From: Hyphomonas sp. Mor2
GTDB taxonomy: Bacteria; Pseudomonadota; Alphaproteobacteria; Caulobacterales; Hyphomonadaceae
Assembly: GCF_001854405.1 (NCBI RefSeq)
Contig: NZ_CP017718.1
Coordinates: 1,426,001-1,490,000 of the forward strand
DNA: 64,000 nucleotides
Reading direction: 5' to 3'
Made by a program: the position numbers and the translations under genes. Of this stretch, positions 8,409 to 18,016 are shown piece by piece. How positions within the stretch are numbered: the stretch's first letter is position 1; each line of letters begins with the position of its first letter. Below the pieces are notes generated by a model. That model had not been told where the DNA came from, ran no database searches, and was given only the letters and a program-made list of their open reading frames with translations.

Positions 8409-9514
8409 GAACTTGCCTTTTCAGAGTTTTCAGAAGCACTCGCCGGTCGGCGCCGACGGCGTTTGCGGCGCTTCGGGCCCTGCATCATTGAAAGTAGCAG
8501 GCCTTCCCGCAAGCCGCGATCCGCAACGCGCATGCGCCCACCCGGCGCCAGCGACCAGGTCCCCTCGACAATCGCGCAGCCCGCCATCATCAATCCGGCC
8601 CTGTCCGTGCCTATGGTTGGAAACTTGTGCATGCCACTTTGTCCGGCTTCACGGAGCTTATGGACCGTGGCCATCATCTGCTCTTCGGTCATCCAGGCAC
8701 CATCGACCTGATCGCGTCGATACTTCTGCAAGCCCAGGGAGACGCCGGTAAGGCAAGTGACGGTTCCTGATGTTCCGATCACATGGGCCCGTCCCTCTTC
8801 GAAAGCGCGACGGATATCCGGGGTATGTTTCCAACGTTCAATCAGTTGCATGACATGCGCCAGCATTTGTGGATAGGCTTGATCTTCGGGAAGGTGTGCA
8901 AACGCCTCGGTCAGCGTGACCACGCCCACGGGCAGACTGCGCCAGCCGAGGATAGGCGGCTTGCTGAGAAGGCCCTTTAAGCCGCCTTCATGCGCGGGCC
9001 GGGCGTCGACATAGGAGAGCTCCGTCGAGCCCCCGCCTATGTCTATGACGAGCACTCGGTCTGTCTCTGGCTCGATCAGATTATGACAGCCGATCAGAGC
9101 CAGGCGCGCCTCTTCCTCGGGTCCAATAATCTTGAACGTCAGACCGGTCTCGTCCCGGACGCGCTGGATGAACGCAGCTCCATTCTCAGCCCGTCGACAC
9201 GCTTCGGTTGCGATGCAGCGAACATGGCCGACTTTCTTCGCCTTGAGCTTTTTGGAGATCTTGCCAAGTGCGTCCATCGCGCGCTCGATCGAGGCGTCGG
9301 ATAACCGACCTGTCGCCTCCAATCCCTCTCCGAGGCGGGCTATCTGTGAGTGAGAGTCGAGCACGGAAAAGCTATCGCCGCGACGTGCGGCGATCAGCAA
9401 TCGGCAATTATTTGTCCCCAAATCCACCGCTGCGTAGAGCGGAGGTTTGCGACGTTTGCGCGACCCGGTCCGGCGTCTGGCCTTCCGATCATCGCGCACA
9501 TTATCTGTAGTCAT
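8405..9514 (-). CDS. ppx: Ppx/GppA family exopolyphosphatase
   Basis: The enzyme hydrolyses inorganic polyphosphate, or pppGpp to ppGpp. The chosen start (9514) gives 369 residues with a basic N-terminal tail (about 9-23). Phosphate-binding motifs of the actin/ASKHA fold are DLGTNN (31-36) and DIGGGSTEL (158-166), followed by the family GTSGTVTCL stretch. A longer frame runs upstream but would overlap hspQ on the other strand and has no family similarity, so it was rejected. The C-terminal HD-type domain of long Ppx proteins is absent. The gene heads the ppx-rlmE-peptidase operon. Confidence 0.85.
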   Translation of the reverse strand: MTTDNVRDDRKARRRTGSRKRRKPPLYAAVDLGTNNCRLLIAARRGDSFSVLDSHSQIARLGEGLEATGRLSDASIERAMDALGKISKKLKAKKVGHVRCIATEACRRAENGAAFIQRVRDETGLTFKIIGPEEEARLALIGCHNLIEPETDRVLVIDIGGGSTELSYVDARPAHEGGLKGLLSKPPILGWRSLPVGVVTLTEAFAHLPEDQAYPQMLAHVMQLIERWKHTPDIRRAFEEGRAHVIGTSGTVTCLTGVSLGLQKYRRDQVDGAWMTEEQMMATVHKLREAGQSGMHKFPTIGTDRAGLMMAGCAIVEGTWSLAPGGRMRVADRGLREGLLLSMMQGPKRRKRRRRRPASASENSEKASS

Positions 9515-9586
9515 GTGCTGACCAAATCTTGTATGTTGATCCCGGCTGTAGCACACATAGGTGGCATGAAACAGGGACCGAACATC

Positions 9587-10006
9587 ATGAAGCGCTTCAT
9601 GCGACTGTTCGGGGGCGAAAAACCCGCGAAAACTCAACCTATTGTCGAAGCATCCGAAATTCCGGAGCTGCCGAATGCGATCCCGACACGGCAGGCCAAA
9701 TTTCAGATCGGCCAGGTCTTGCGGCACCGTTTATTCGATTTTCGGGGCGTTGTTTTTGACGTTGATCCGGTTTTTGCGAATACGGACGAGTGGTATGAAT
9801 CGATCCCGGAAGAGGTGCGACCGTCAAAGGATCAGCCGTATTACCATCTTTTTGCAGAGAATGAGCGCACCCACTATGTCGCGTATGTCTCAGAGCAAAA
9901 CCTGGTTCCCGACGATGACGATGCCCGCGTCAGTCATCCGGACATCGCCAAAATGTTCGAGCTGACCGATCATGGCTATGTCCTGAAAGCGGCCCAGCGC
10001 AACTAA
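9587..10006 (+). CDS. hspQ: Heat shock protein HspQ (YccV-like)
   Basis: The 139-residue protein has a short basic N-terminus and an HspQ/YccV domain (about 35-115) with KFQIGQVLRHRLFDFRGVV, a WYES segment, QPYYHLF and YVSEQNLV. In enterobacteria the family binds hemimethylated DNA or acts as a Lon enhancer; which applies here is unknown. The ATG at 9587 was chosen because AGGGA lies nine bases upstream; an in-frame ATG at 9566 has a poorly spaced site. The stop overlaps that of maiA by four bases, tail to tail. Confidence 0.88.
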   Translation: MKRFMRLFGGEKPAKTQPIVEASEIPELPNAIPTRQAKFQIGQVLRHRLFDFRGVVFDVDPVFANTDEWYESIPEEVRPSKDQPYYHLFAENERTHYVAYVSEQNLVPDDDDARVSHPDIAKMFELTDHGYVLKAAQRN

Positions 10007-10641
10007 CTCGGCTTCACCGCCTCTGGCACCGACTTCTGAAATGCCTCAAGTGCCAGACAATTGGCTTCGACCTCATTCAGGCGCGGATACGCGCTGAGAT
10101 CAATGTTAAACCGCTGAGCATTATACATCTGCGGGATCAAACAGATTTCTGCGAGGCCAGGCATCTTCCCGAACAGGAAGGGCGTGTCCGACTTGCGGGC
10201 GTGAACTTCGAGCGCGTCGAAGCCGCGCACCACCCAGGTAGTGTACCAGGCCCCGACTGCGGCCTTATCGGCGTTCAGATCCTCCCTCAGATACTTCAAT
10301 ACGCTGGAATTGTTCAACGGGTGAATATCGCAGGCGACGGTATCTGCGAAGGCCCGCGCACGCAGGCGCTGTAGCGGGTCTGAAGGCAACAAGGCGGGGT
10401 CGGGATAGGCTTCTTCCAACCAGTCCATGATTGCCATCGATTGGGAGAAGACCTGGCCGTCTACGACAATCGCCGGAACGCGTTGCTGGGGATTGATCGC
10501 TTTGTACGTATCGCTGTTCTGCTCCAGCACATCAGGATGCAGGCTGACCTCCTCGCTCTCGAAGGCTATGCCTTTGAGGTGAAACGCAATGCGTAGGCGA
10601 TAACAGGCAGACGAGCGCCAATAATCATAGAGCTTAATCAC
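10003..10641 (-). CDS. maiA: Maleylacetoacetate isomerase (zeta-class GST)
   Basis: The enzyme isomerises maleylacetoacetate to fumarylacetoacetate with glutathione in tyrosine breakdown. The 212-residue protein has the thioredoxin-fold N-terminal half with the zeta-class signature SSACYRLRIA (10-19, usually SSxSxRVRIA), then NPQQRVPAI and QSMAIMDWLEE. The C-terminal helical domain follows. The start is GTG with a strong GGGAGGG site. The gene is divergent from phhA, which makes the tyrosine feeding the same pathway; hmgA and fahA are not in the window. Confidence 0.88.
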   Translation of the reverse strand: MIKLYDYWRSSACYRLRIAFHLKGIAFESEEVSLHPDVLEQNSDTYKAINPQQRVPAIVVDGQVFSQSMAIMDWLEEAYPDPALLPSDPLQRLRARAFADTVACDIHPLNNSSVLKYLREDLNADKAAVGAWYTTWVVRGFDALEVHARKSDTPFLFGKMPGLAEICLIPQMYNAQRFNIDLSAYPRLNEVEANCLALEAFQKSVPEAVKPS

Positions 10642-10683
10642 TTAATCCCTCCCAGGATGTGTGGAATTCAGATCTTATAGTGC

Positions 10684-10712
10684 AAGACATTTTTAGACTC
10701 ACTTGCTATATT
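10684..10712 (+). promoter_or_regulatory. Probable phhA promoter giving a leaderless message
   Basis: The -10 TATATT (10707-10712) and an AAGACA -35 (10684-10689) are 17 bases apart. Transcription starting seven bases after the -10 would begin at the phhA ATG (10719). No Shine-Dalgarno sequence precedes that ATG, as expected for a leaderless transcript. Confidence 0.5.
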
Positions 10713-10718
10713 AGTTGC

Positions 10719-11585
10719 ATGAGCAACCAATTTGACAAACCCGCGCACGCTGCTGACGATTGGACGATCGATCAAGGCTGGGCGGACTATACGACTGACG
10801 AGCACAAGGTCTGGGACACGTTGTACGAGCGCTTGATGCAGGTCTTGCCGAACCGCGCGGCGCCGGAATTCATGCACGGTCTGACCGCCCTGAAACTCGA
10901 CCGCGGGGGCATTCCGAATTTTGAGACAATGTCGGATGAGCTTGAAGCACTGACCGGCTGGCGCGTCGTCGCCGTTCCGGGGTTGGTACCGGATGAGGTT
11001 TTCTTTGACCACCTCGCCAATCGGCGGTTCCCGGCGGGCAATTTCATCCGCAAGCCGGACCAATTGGACTACATCCAGGAACCAGATGTGTTCCATGACG
11101 TGTTCGGGCATGTTCCAATGCTCACAGACCCGGTCTTTGCAGATTATATGCAAGCCTATGGCGAGGGCGGCCTGCGCAGTCTGCGTCATGCGTCGCTAAA
11201 AAACCTCGCCGCCTTGTACTGGTACACGGTAGAGTTCGGCCTGATCCAGACCGATCAGGGCCTGCGCATTTACGGCGCTGGGATTGTCTCATCACCGGCT
11301 GAAAGCGTGTTCTGTCTGGAAGATGCCTCTCCGAACCGAATCGGCTTCGGCCTGGAGCGCCTGATGCGCACGGACTATCGCATTGATGATTTCCAACAGA
11401 CCTATTTCGTCATTAACAGCTATGAGCAGCTGTTCCGCGCCACGGTCGATACCGATTTCGCGCCACTTTATGCGGACATGCATGGGAAGTTCGACCATAG
11501 CCCGGAAGATATCCTGGCGAGCGATATCGTCCTGCACCATGGGTCTCAAGCCTATGCCGACAAGGGTGGCCGTTTCGCCGCCTAA
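10719..11585 (+). CDS. phhA: Phenylalanine 4-monooxygenase
   Basis: The enzyme converts phenylalanine to tyrosine with a pterin cofactor and non-heme iron. The 288-residue bacterial-type enzyme has the iron facial triad H126 and H131 (in FHDVFGHVP) and E172 (in YTVEFGL). An in-frame GTG at 10659 would add 20 residues unlike the family, so the ATG at 10719 before MSNQFDKP was chosen, although it has no ribosome site. It is divergent from maiA and convergent with queA, sharing four bases of stop codon. Confidence 0.93.
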   Translation: MSNQFDKPAHAADDWTIDQGWADYTTDEHKVWDTLYERLMQVLPNRAAPEFMHGLTALKLDRGGIPNFETMSDELEALTGWRVVAVPGLVPDEVFFDHLANRRFPAGNFIRKPDQLDYIQEPDVFHDVFGHVPMLTDPVFADYMQAYGEGGLRSLRHASLKNLAALYWYTVEFGLIQTDQGLRIYGAGIVSSPAESVFCLEDASPNRIGFGLERLMRTDYRIDDFQQTYFVINSYEQLFRATVDTDFAPLYADMHGKFDHSPEDILASDIVLHHGSQAYADKGGRFAA

Positions 11586-12640
11586 GGCAGCAACAGGCAA
11601 GCATCTCCATACGAATAGAACCGATAGCCCTCGGCGATGGCATGGGCGTACGCAGCTTGCATGCGATCGGTCCCCATGAATGCGCTGACCAGCATGAACA
11701 GACTGGATTTAGGCAGGTGAAAATTGGTCACAAGCGCGTCAATCGCCCGAAACGTATAGCCGGGCTGGATAAAGATATCCGTCGGCCCAGTCACAGGCTC
11801 GATCATTCGATCCGCGCTCGCCGCGCTTTCCAGCGTCCGCAGCGCTGTCGTTCCAACCGCAACACATCGGCGCCCGGCGGCCCGCGTCGTGTTTAATCGC
11901 GACGCCACATCCACTTTCACTTGCCGCCATTCTTCATGCAGTTTGCCGCTCTCGATTTGCTCATCCTTGAGCGGGGCAAAGGTCCCAAGACCGACATGCA
12001 GGCGCACCCAGTCGCGGCCTATTCCCTCCGCATCAAGCTCCGAGAGCAGGCGCGGTGTGAAGTGAAGCCCTGCTGTTGGCGCGGCAACCGATTGTGCTTC
12101 ATCGCCCGCGAAGCTGGTCTGATAGGCTTCCCGATCAGCCTCATCCGCAGCACGGCGGCGCGCAATGTAAGGCGGCAAGGGCATGGCCCCATACTGGTCG
12201 ATCGCCGCGTCAAGTTCCGTCCCGGATAACGCGAAGCGAAGCACAAGCTCGCCATCTACGTATTTGTCGACGACCTCTGCCGCGAACCCATTTGCGATCT
12301 CGATTTTGTCGCCTGATTTCAGACGCTTGCCAGGTCGGCCCAGTGCAAGCCATTCCCTCTCACTGCGCCGCTGAATCAGATTTAGATCCACCGCGACATC
12401 TGCCCCATGCTTGTCCCGCGCGGGTCGGACCCCGCGCAACGCAGCCGGAATGACACGCGTATCGTTGAATACCATGATATCACCCGGATCGAGGTATCGC
12501 GGTAAATCCCGAACGCTGGCATCCTCCAGGCGGCCGTCGCCATGGACAACAAGCAGGCGCGCCGCATCCTGCGGCTCAACCGGGCGCAGGGCGATATTTT
12601 CTTCGGGCAGATCGAAGTCGAAGGCCGACAGATCGGTCAG
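11582..12640 (-). CDS. queA: tRNA preQ1 ribosyltransferase-isomerase QueA (non-AUG start)
   Basis: The enzyme transfers and isomerises the ribosyl group of S-adenosylmethionine onto preQ1 at tRNA position 34, giving epoxyqueuosine. The conserved N-terminus SAFDFDLPEENIALRP lies upstream of the first ATG (12475), and in that frame there is no ATG, GTG or TTG between it and an in-frame TAG (12650-12652) that ends the preceding isomerase gene. The best start is CTG at 12640, six bases after GGGATAGGGG, giving 352 residues, the usual QueA length. Starting at 12475 would remove about 55 conserved residues. Read-through of the amber codon is the alternative. Confidence 0.85.
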   Translation of the reverse strand: MTDLSAFDFDLPEENIALRPVEPQDAARLLVVHGDGRLEDASVRDLPRYLDPGDIMVFNDTRVIPAALRGVRPARDKHGADVAVDLNLIQRRSEREWLALGRPGKRLKSGDKIEIANGFAAEVVDKYVDGELVLRFALSGTELDAAIDQYGAMPLPPYIARRRAADEADREAYQTSFAGDEAQSVAAPTAGLHFTPRLLSELDAEGIGRDWVRLHVGLGTFAPLKDEQIESGKLHEEWRQVKVDVASRLNTTRAAGRRCVAVGTTALRTLESAASADRMIEPVTGPTDIFIQPGYTFRAIDALVTNFHLPKSSLFMLVSAFMGTDRMQAAYAHAIAEGYRFYSYGDACLLLP

Positions 12641-12649
12641 GACGAGCCC

Positions 12650-13525
12650 CTATCCCACCACCGCGGGTACGACAGGAAGATCGCAAACGGGCGTACGATT
12701 GTCATCCGCCTCCTCAAGGCGCGCGAGCCAATCTGCTGTATCGGTCCGCTGGACATAGGCTTTTGGCCGATCTGCTTCCGGTATGTCGGAAGCCATTTTC
12801 ACCGACAGCACGACATCTGGATTTGCGATCGGGTAGCCGTCCGGCGTGGGGCCGAGCTTGATCGACTTGATCACGTCGAGTCCGACAAGGGCCCGACCCT
12901 TCGCGGTGTATTTGTAATCGAGATGTTGCCCTTCATCACTGATCAGGAAGAATTGCGCGTTCCCGGAGTTTGGATCATCCGTGCGCGCAGTTGAGAGCAC
13001 ACCGGGACAATGCGGAATCCAGCTTTCGACCAGTCCGTCCTTTGACATTTCTGCCAGGAAACCCGGCTGCGTTTTCATCGGAAAGCCAAGATACAGGGCC
13101 TTGTCTGCGGTATCTTCCGGGCCGACTGCGTTGACGGGCACCTCGGCCGGATCACGTCTGAAGAAGAATTCTGACTGTAGCGGGGGCAACATTTTGTCTT
13201 CACCATGGGTCGCCACGATATCCCCGCCCTGCGCCATGAAGCCCTTGATTACACGATGGAATTCAGTGCCATCATAAAGGCCTTCCCTCACATAGTGCCT
13301 GAATTGGTCGGTATGGGCAGGCGCCGCAACCGGAAGGAGCTCGATGACAATCTGACCTCTGCTAGTCTCCATGATGACAAGATTTTCCGGATCAACCGCA
13401 CGCCACGCATCAGGGGCGGCATCGACATCCGCCATTGTGTAAGTCTGTTCCGGTTCGGTCTGCGCCCCCGCACAAGCCACAAATCCCATAACTGCCAAAC
13501 CACTAAGCAGGGTTCTCAGAGTCAT
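12650..13525 (-). CDS. Periplasmic cyclophilin-type peptidyl-prolyl isomerase
   Basis: The 291-residue protein has a signal peptide (MTLRTLLSGLAVMGFVACAG), then a cyclophilin fold with IVIELLPVAAPAHTDQF, GTEFHRVIKGFMAQGGD and GNAQFFLI. The first part of the family's active-site region (FHRVIxGFMxQGGD) is intact. An insertion around residues 105-165 is rich in proline and charged residues, making the protein longer than minimal PpiA. A Cys in the signal region gives a weak lipobox. The start overlaps the coaD stop by ATGA. Its TAG stop is in the same frame as queA, 12 bases beyond. Confidence 0.88.
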   Translation of the reverse strand: MTLRTLLSGLAVMGFVACAGAQTEPEQTYTMADVDAAPDAWRAVDPENLVIMETSRGQIVIELLPVAAPAHTDQFRHYVREGLYDGTEFHRVIKGFMAQGGDIVATHGEDKMLPPLQSEFFFRRDPAEVPVNAVGPEDTADKALYLGFPMKTQPGFLAEMSKDGLVESWIPHCPGVLSTARTDDPNSGNAQFFLISDEGQHLDYKYTAKGRALVGLDVIKSIKLGPTPDGYPIANPDVVLSVKMASDIPEADRPKAYVQRTDTADWLARLEEADDNRTPVCDLPVVPAVVG

Positions 13526-14019
13526 TTTCTATACTTCTCCAGCAATCGTTCTTTTACGCCGGGCGTCACGAAGGGTGTGATATTCCCTCCAAACCGCGCA
13601 ATCTCCTTAACGAGACGCGAGGCGACGGCCTGATGCTGAACATCGGCCATTAGGAAGACAGTTTCAATCTCGCGATTCAGTTGCTCGTTCATCGCGGTCA
13701 TCTGAAACTCGTATTCGAAGTCCGAGACCGCGCGCAGACCGCGCACAATGACATTGACCTTTTGTTCCTCGGCAAAATGCATGAGCAGCGTATCGAATGG
13801 CTTCACTTCGATGGTGGCGCGCCCAGGGCCTTCGAGTTTACCGCACTCTTCTTCCATCATCTGAATGCGTTCTTCGAGCAGAAATAGTGGCCGTTTGGCC
13901 TCGCTCACGGCGACGCCAATAATCAATCGATCGACCAGTTTCATGCCGCGACCGATAATGTCCAAATGCCCCATCGTGACCGGATCAAACGTGCCCGGAT
14001 ACAGCCCTACGCGCTCCAT
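13522..14019 (-). CDS. coaD: Phosphopantetheine adenylyltransferase
   Basis: The enzyme joins ATP and 4'-phosphopantetheine to dephospho-CoA, the penultimate CoA step. The 165-residue protein has the nucleotidyltransferase signature GLYPGTFDPVTMGHLD (5-20), containing the (T/H)xGH motif, and the VRGLRAVSDFEYEFQM segment. The ATG at 14019 was preferred to upstream codons at 14034 and 14025 because GGAGG is then six bases away and the protein starts like its family. It is downstream of gyrA by about 50 bases and overlaps the isomerase gene. Confidence 0.93.
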   Translation of the reverse strand: MERVGLYPGTFDPVTMGHLDIIGRGMKLVDRLIIGVAVSEAKRPLFLLEERIQMMEEECGKLEGPGRATIEVKPFDTLLMHFAEEQKVNVIVRGLRAVSDFEYEFQMTAMNEQLNREIETVFLMADVQHQAVASRLVKEIARFGGNITPFVTPGVKERLLEKYRK

Positions 14020-14068
14020 ACTCATCCTCCACACACTCGGCTAGCCAATGAAGAAATTCCGAGCGTTT

Positions 14069-16840
14069 CTAGGACTCTTCTGTATCGTCTTCGCCATTGT
14101 CTGCAAGACGTGCCACAGAGACAACGCGTTCTTGATCCTTGGTCCGCAGCACCCAGACACCCGATGTGGTGCGACCGGCAATCCGAATCTGGTCAACCGG
14201 CGTGCGGATCAACTGGCCTGCATCCGTGACGAGCATGACCTCATCATCATCGCCGACGGTGAACGAGGATGCGATCTGCTTGATCGGTCCGGTCTTCTTG
14301 TTACTGCCCCAGATATTGTGCGCCACAAGGCCTTTGCCGCCGCGCCCGGTAACCCGATAGTCATAGGCCGAAGAGCGTTTGCCCATGCCATCATCGGCGA
14401 TTGTCAGGATAAACTGCTCTGCAGCGCCAAGTTCGGCAATGCGTTCAGCAGACAAGGCCGCTTCCTCTTCGCCATCCTCCGCCTCATCGTCGGCCACAGC
14501 TTCAATGGGCTCCTCGTCCTCGCCGCTTGCCGCCCGGCGCATAGCCGTGGCGTGCTTCAGATAGGCGCGGGCTTCGGCGCTGGTGACATCGATATGACGC
14601 AGGATGCCCATGGAAATGACGTGATCCCCGTCGGCCAGACGAATGCCGCGCACCCCGGTGGAGTTTCGTCCAGCGAACACGCGAACATCGGTGACCTTGA
14701 AGCGGATACACTGACCAAGTGCTGTCGTCAGCATCACATCCTGGTCTTCAGAACACATGCGGACGCGAACAATGCCGTCACCCTCGTCCAGTTTCATGGC
14801 GATCTTGCCATTGCGATTCACTCTGACAAAGTCGGACAGCTTGTTCCGTCGCACCGAACCGGATCGGGTTGCGAACATGACGTCGAGCTCGTTGCGGCTC
14901 TCCTCATCATCTGGCAGCGGCATGACGCTTTCTATCCGCTCATCCATGGACAGCGGGAAAATGTTGACGAGCGCCTTGCCGCGCGATTGCGGACCGCCAA
15001 CCGGTAGGCGCCAGACTTTTTCCTTGTAGACCATGCCTTCGGAGCTGAAAAACAGGATCTCGGTGTGGGTGTTCGCCATGAACACGCGTGTGACGAAGTC
15101 CTCGTCCTTCATCGAGATACCGGATCGCCCCTTCCCGCCACGATGTTGGGTCCGATAGGTCGAGAGCGGGGTGCGTTTGACGTACCCACCATGAGTCACC
15201 GTCACGACCATATCTTCGCGCTCGATCAGGTCCTCGTCATCCATATCGGCGCCGCCGAACGTGAACTCGGAGCGGCGCGGCACAGCGAACTTGTCTTTCA
15301 CCTCGGAGAGTTCAGATCGAATGATATCCAGCACACGGGGACGTGACCTGAGGATGTCGAGATAGTCGGCAATTTTCTCCGCCAAGCCCTTGGCTTCATT
15401 GCCGATTTCATCGCGGCCGAGGCCGGTGAGGCGAGACAGTTGCAAGGCCAGGATGGCGCGGGCCTGCTCGTCAGAAAGGAAGATTGAATCCTCACCTTCC
15501 CAACGTGTCCGTCGGTCAGCGACCAGCTCGAGCAATGGCCCCATATCCATGATTGGCCAGGCTTTTTCGAGCAAGCGCTCGCGCGCTGTGTTGGGATCCG
15601 GTGCATGGCGGATAATGGCGATAATTTCATCAATATTGGCCACGGCCAGCGCGAGTCCGACCAAGACGTGGGCGCGATCACGCGCTTTGTTCAGTTCGAA
15701 CTTGGTCCGCCGAGCGACCACTTCTTCGCGGAACGTGATGAATGCTTGCAGAATCTGACGCAGATTGAGCTGTTCCGGGCGTCCACCATTCAGAGCGAGA
15801 ATATTGGCCGGGAAGCTGGTCCGCATCTGCGAGTAGCGGTGCAACTGATTGAGCACCACGTCGGCGCTGGCATCTTTCTTGACCTCGATCACGACGCGGA
15901 TTCCATGACGATCGGACTCATCGCGTAGATCGGAAATGCCCTCGATCCGTTTGTCACGGACCATGCCGGCAATCTTCTCGACCAGCGACGCCTTGTTCAC
16001 CTGATAGGGGATTTCGGTGACAATAATGGCCTGACGTCCGTTGCGCATCTCCTCGATCTCGGAGCGCGCCTGCATGATGATCGAACCCCGTCCTTCCAGA
16101 AGCGCCTTGCGCGCTCCGCCGTGCCCAAGAATGAGGCCACCAGTGGGGAAATCCGGGCCGGGAATGATGTCCAGCAAGGCTTCGTCTTCGATCGCCGGAT
16201 CATCTATCATGGCCAGAGTCGCATCAACGACTTCACCGAGATTGTGTGGCGGAATATTGGTCGCCATTCCCACTGCAATACCGCCCGCACCATTCACCAG
16301 AAGGTTCGGATATTGCGCCGGAAGAACCATGGGCTCTTGCTGGGAGCCATCATAATTGTCCTGAAAATCGACCGTATCCTTGTCGATATCGGCGAGCAGG
16401 TATTGCGCCGCCTTTTCCATGCGCGACTCGGTGTACCGCATCGCTGCCGGCGGATCATTGTCGATCGAACCGAAATTCCCCTGGCCGTCGACCAGAGGCA
16501 GGCTCATTGAGAAAGGCTGCGCCATACGCACCAAGGCGTCATAAATCGCGCTGTCGCCATGCGGGTGGAAGTTCCCCATCACGGCACCGACAATGTTCGC
16601 CGACTTCTTGTAAGGCTTGTCCGGCGTGTTGCCGTTGACCTGCATCGCATAGAGAATGCGGCGGTGCACCGGCTTCAATCCATCGCGCACATCGGGTAGC
16701 GCGCGGCTGACAATGACGGACATCGCATAGTCCAGATAGGAACGCTTCAGCTCCGTCTCGATGCTGACCGGGTCAATGCCATCCTGGTCCGGGCCAGGGC
16801 CGGTTTCCGGATCTTCTGGCGGTGTTGTTTCGTCGCTCAC
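14069..16840 (-). CDS. gyrA: DNA gyrase subunit A
   Basis: The catalytic subunit breaks and reseals DNA during ATP-driven negative supercoiling. The 923-residue protein starts at GTG and has the winged-helix/tower region with [17 protein letters not shown], the catalytic tyrosine in [11 protein letters not shown], and a C-terminal beta-pinwheel with the GyrA box [13 protein letters not shown] segment. The quinolone region reads [20 protein letters not shown], with the susceptible Ser and Asp at the positions of E. coli Ser83 and Asp87. An acidic insertion (about 765-800, rich in E and D) interrupts the C-terminal domain. No other subunit is nearby. Confidence 0.97.
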   Translation of the reverse strand: MSDETTPPEDPETGPGPDQDGIDPVSIETELKRSYLDYAMSVIVSRALPDVRDGLKPVHRRILYAMQVNGNTPDKPYKKSANIVGAVMGNFHPHGDSAIYDALVRMAQPFSMSLPLVDGQGNFGSIDNDPPAAMRYTESRMEKAAQYLLADIDKDTVDFQDNYDGSQQEPMVLPAQYPNLLVNGAGGIAVGMATNIPPHNLGEVVDATLAMIDDPAIEDEALLDIIPGPDFPTGGLILGHGGARKALLEGRGSIIMQARSEIEEMRNGRQAIIVTEIPYQVNKASLVEKIAGMVRDKRIEGISDLRDESDRHGIRVVIEVKKDASADVVLNQLHRYSQMRTSFPANILALNGGRPEQLNLRQILQAFITFREEVVARRTKFELNKARDRAHVLVGLALAVANIDEIIAIIRHAPDPNTARERLLEKAWPIMDMGPLLELVADRRTRWEGEDSIFLSDEQARAILALQLSRLTGLGRDEIGNEAKGLAEKIADYLDILRSRPRVLDIIRSELSEVKDKFAVPRRSEFTFGGADMDDEDLIEREDMVVTVTHGGYVKRTPLSTYRTQHRGGKGRSGISMKDEDFVTRVFMANTHTEILFFSSEGMVYKEKVWRLPVGGPQSRGKALVNIFPLSMDERIESVMPLPDDEESRNELDVMFATRSGSVRRNKLSDFVRVNRNGKIAMKLDEGDGIVRVRMCSEDQDVMLTTALGQCIRFKVTDVRVFAGRNSTGVRGIRLADGDHVISMGILRHIDVTSAEARAYLKHATAMRRAASGEDEEPIEAVADDEAEDGEEEAALSAERIAELGAAEQFILTIADDGMGKRSSAYDYRVTGRGGKGLVAHNIWGSNKKTGPIKQIASSFTVGDDDEVMLVTDAGQLIRTPVDQIRIAGRTTSGVWVLRTKDQERVVSVARLADNGEDDTEES

Positions 16841-16984
16841 GTGGGGCGGGCCTCATCTTGCCGAAACGGGCACCGAATCGCCCGTTCTTATTGAAGAAAA
16901 GACTAGCAGGATGCCGCCCCGGTTACAAATAGAGATGACACGTTCTAGAGTGTTCGAAATCACGCGTTTCCGGAGCTTTCTTTC

Positions 16985-18016
16985 ATGCCTATCCCCACCC
17001 TAAATCGTCGCATGCTCCTCGTATCAGGCGCGAGTACTCTGACCTTCGCCTGCTCGGCGCGCGTTGGGGCCCATTCTCAAGACGCGGGACCGAACGGCAC
17101 CTGGCGCGATGGACCAGCTTTGCCATTCGCGGCGCAAGAGATTTATCCAACCATGCATGGGGGGCAGATTCATCTCGCAGGGGGATTCATCGCTGAGAAC
17201 GGGACGATCACCGGCGCCACCAATCGCCATATTGCGCTCGATCTCGGGTCCTCAACGTGGAACGAGCTGACGCCTCTTCCAGTGGCGCGGCACCATCCCA
17301 ATCTGATCAGTTTCAATGGAAAGCTGTTGGCCATTGGCGGGTTTGAAGCGCGCAGCGAGACCGCCGTCTGGGTGATGCAGTCCGGAATCTGGGTATTTGA
17401 TGATTTCGGCTGGACCGACACGCAGAGCCTTCCTCAACCAAACGGCGAGAGCGTCACGGATGTGATCGGTGACCGGCTACATGTTTGCGGCGGAAGACAC
17501 CCCGTTGGAACCTCAAATGCGACGTGGAATGATCATAGCGACATCGATGACCATTTTGTACTTACCGATCTCGGGTCGACATGGGAACGCGCGGCGCCTT
17601 TACCGACGGCGCGCAACAGCGCCGCGTCGGCCGTCCTGCGCGGTAACTGGCATGTCGTGGGAGGGCGCACGGTTGCGAGCGGCAATACACCTGCCCACGA
17701 AGTCTATGACCCGGTAGAAGATCGTTGGCGCACTGCTGCCCCAATGCCTCAAGGCCAGGGCGGCCTCGCCGCCGCTGCGGTGGGGGGTAAGCTGTACGCC
17801 TTTGGTGGCGAGTATTTCAACGATGGTGGCGGTGTCTATCCGCAAGCCTGGGAGTACGATCCGCGCACAGATGCATGGAGCGCAATTCCTGATATGCCGA
17901 ATCCCCGCCACGGTCTTGGTGCCGTGACGGCCAGCGACGCCATCTATGTCATCGGCGGCGCATTGGAGGTTGGCGGCAGCCAAACCTCCGTGCTGGTTGA
18001 GATCTTCACGCCCTAG
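16985..18016 (+). CDS. Exported kelch-repeat beta-propeller protein
   Basis: The 343-residue protein starts with a twin-arginine-like signal (NRRMLLVSGAS, residues 7-17) and a Cys in TFACSA that could be a lipobox. It then has about five to six kelch blades, each with a pair of glycines after hydrophobic strands (LLAIGGF, LHVCGG, WHVVGG, LYAFGG, IYVIGG) and following W or Y residues. Kelch propellers bind proteins or sugars, and some, such as NanM, are sialic-acid mutarotases; no such function can be assigned here. GGAG lies about eight bases before the start. It shares four bases of stop with the EF-hand gene. Confidence 0.85.
   Translation: MPIPTLNRRMLLVSGASTLTFACSARVGAHSQDAGPNGTWRDGPALPFAAQEIYPTMHGGQIHLAGGFIAENGTITGATNRHIALDLGSSTWNELTPLPVARHHPNLISFNGKLLAIGGFEARSETAVWVMQSGIWVFDDFGWTDTQSLPQPNGESVTDVIGDRLHVCGGRHPVGTSNATWNDHSDIDDHFVLTDLGSTWERAAPLPTARNSAASAVLRGNWHVVGGRTVASGNTPAHEVYDPVEDRWRTAAPMPQGQGGLAAAAVGGKLYAFGGEYFNDGGGVYPQAWEYDPRTDAWSAIPDMPNPRHGLGAVTASDAIYVIGGALEVGGSQTSVLVEIFTP

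Noticed and set aside
9515..9727. Upstream extension of the ppx frame
   Set aside because: It runs opposite hspQ, has no family similarity and the ATG at 9514 gives a normal Ppx N-terminus.
14048..15007. 319-codon plus-strand frame opposite gyrA
   Set aside because: Antisense shadow of gyrA with no recognisable motif or ribosome site.
16942..16955. GTTC-N6-GTTC upstream of gyrA and the kelch gene, LexA-box-like
   Set aside because: The spacer is six bases; the alphaproteobacterial box needs seven, and both ssb-uvrA boxes have seven.
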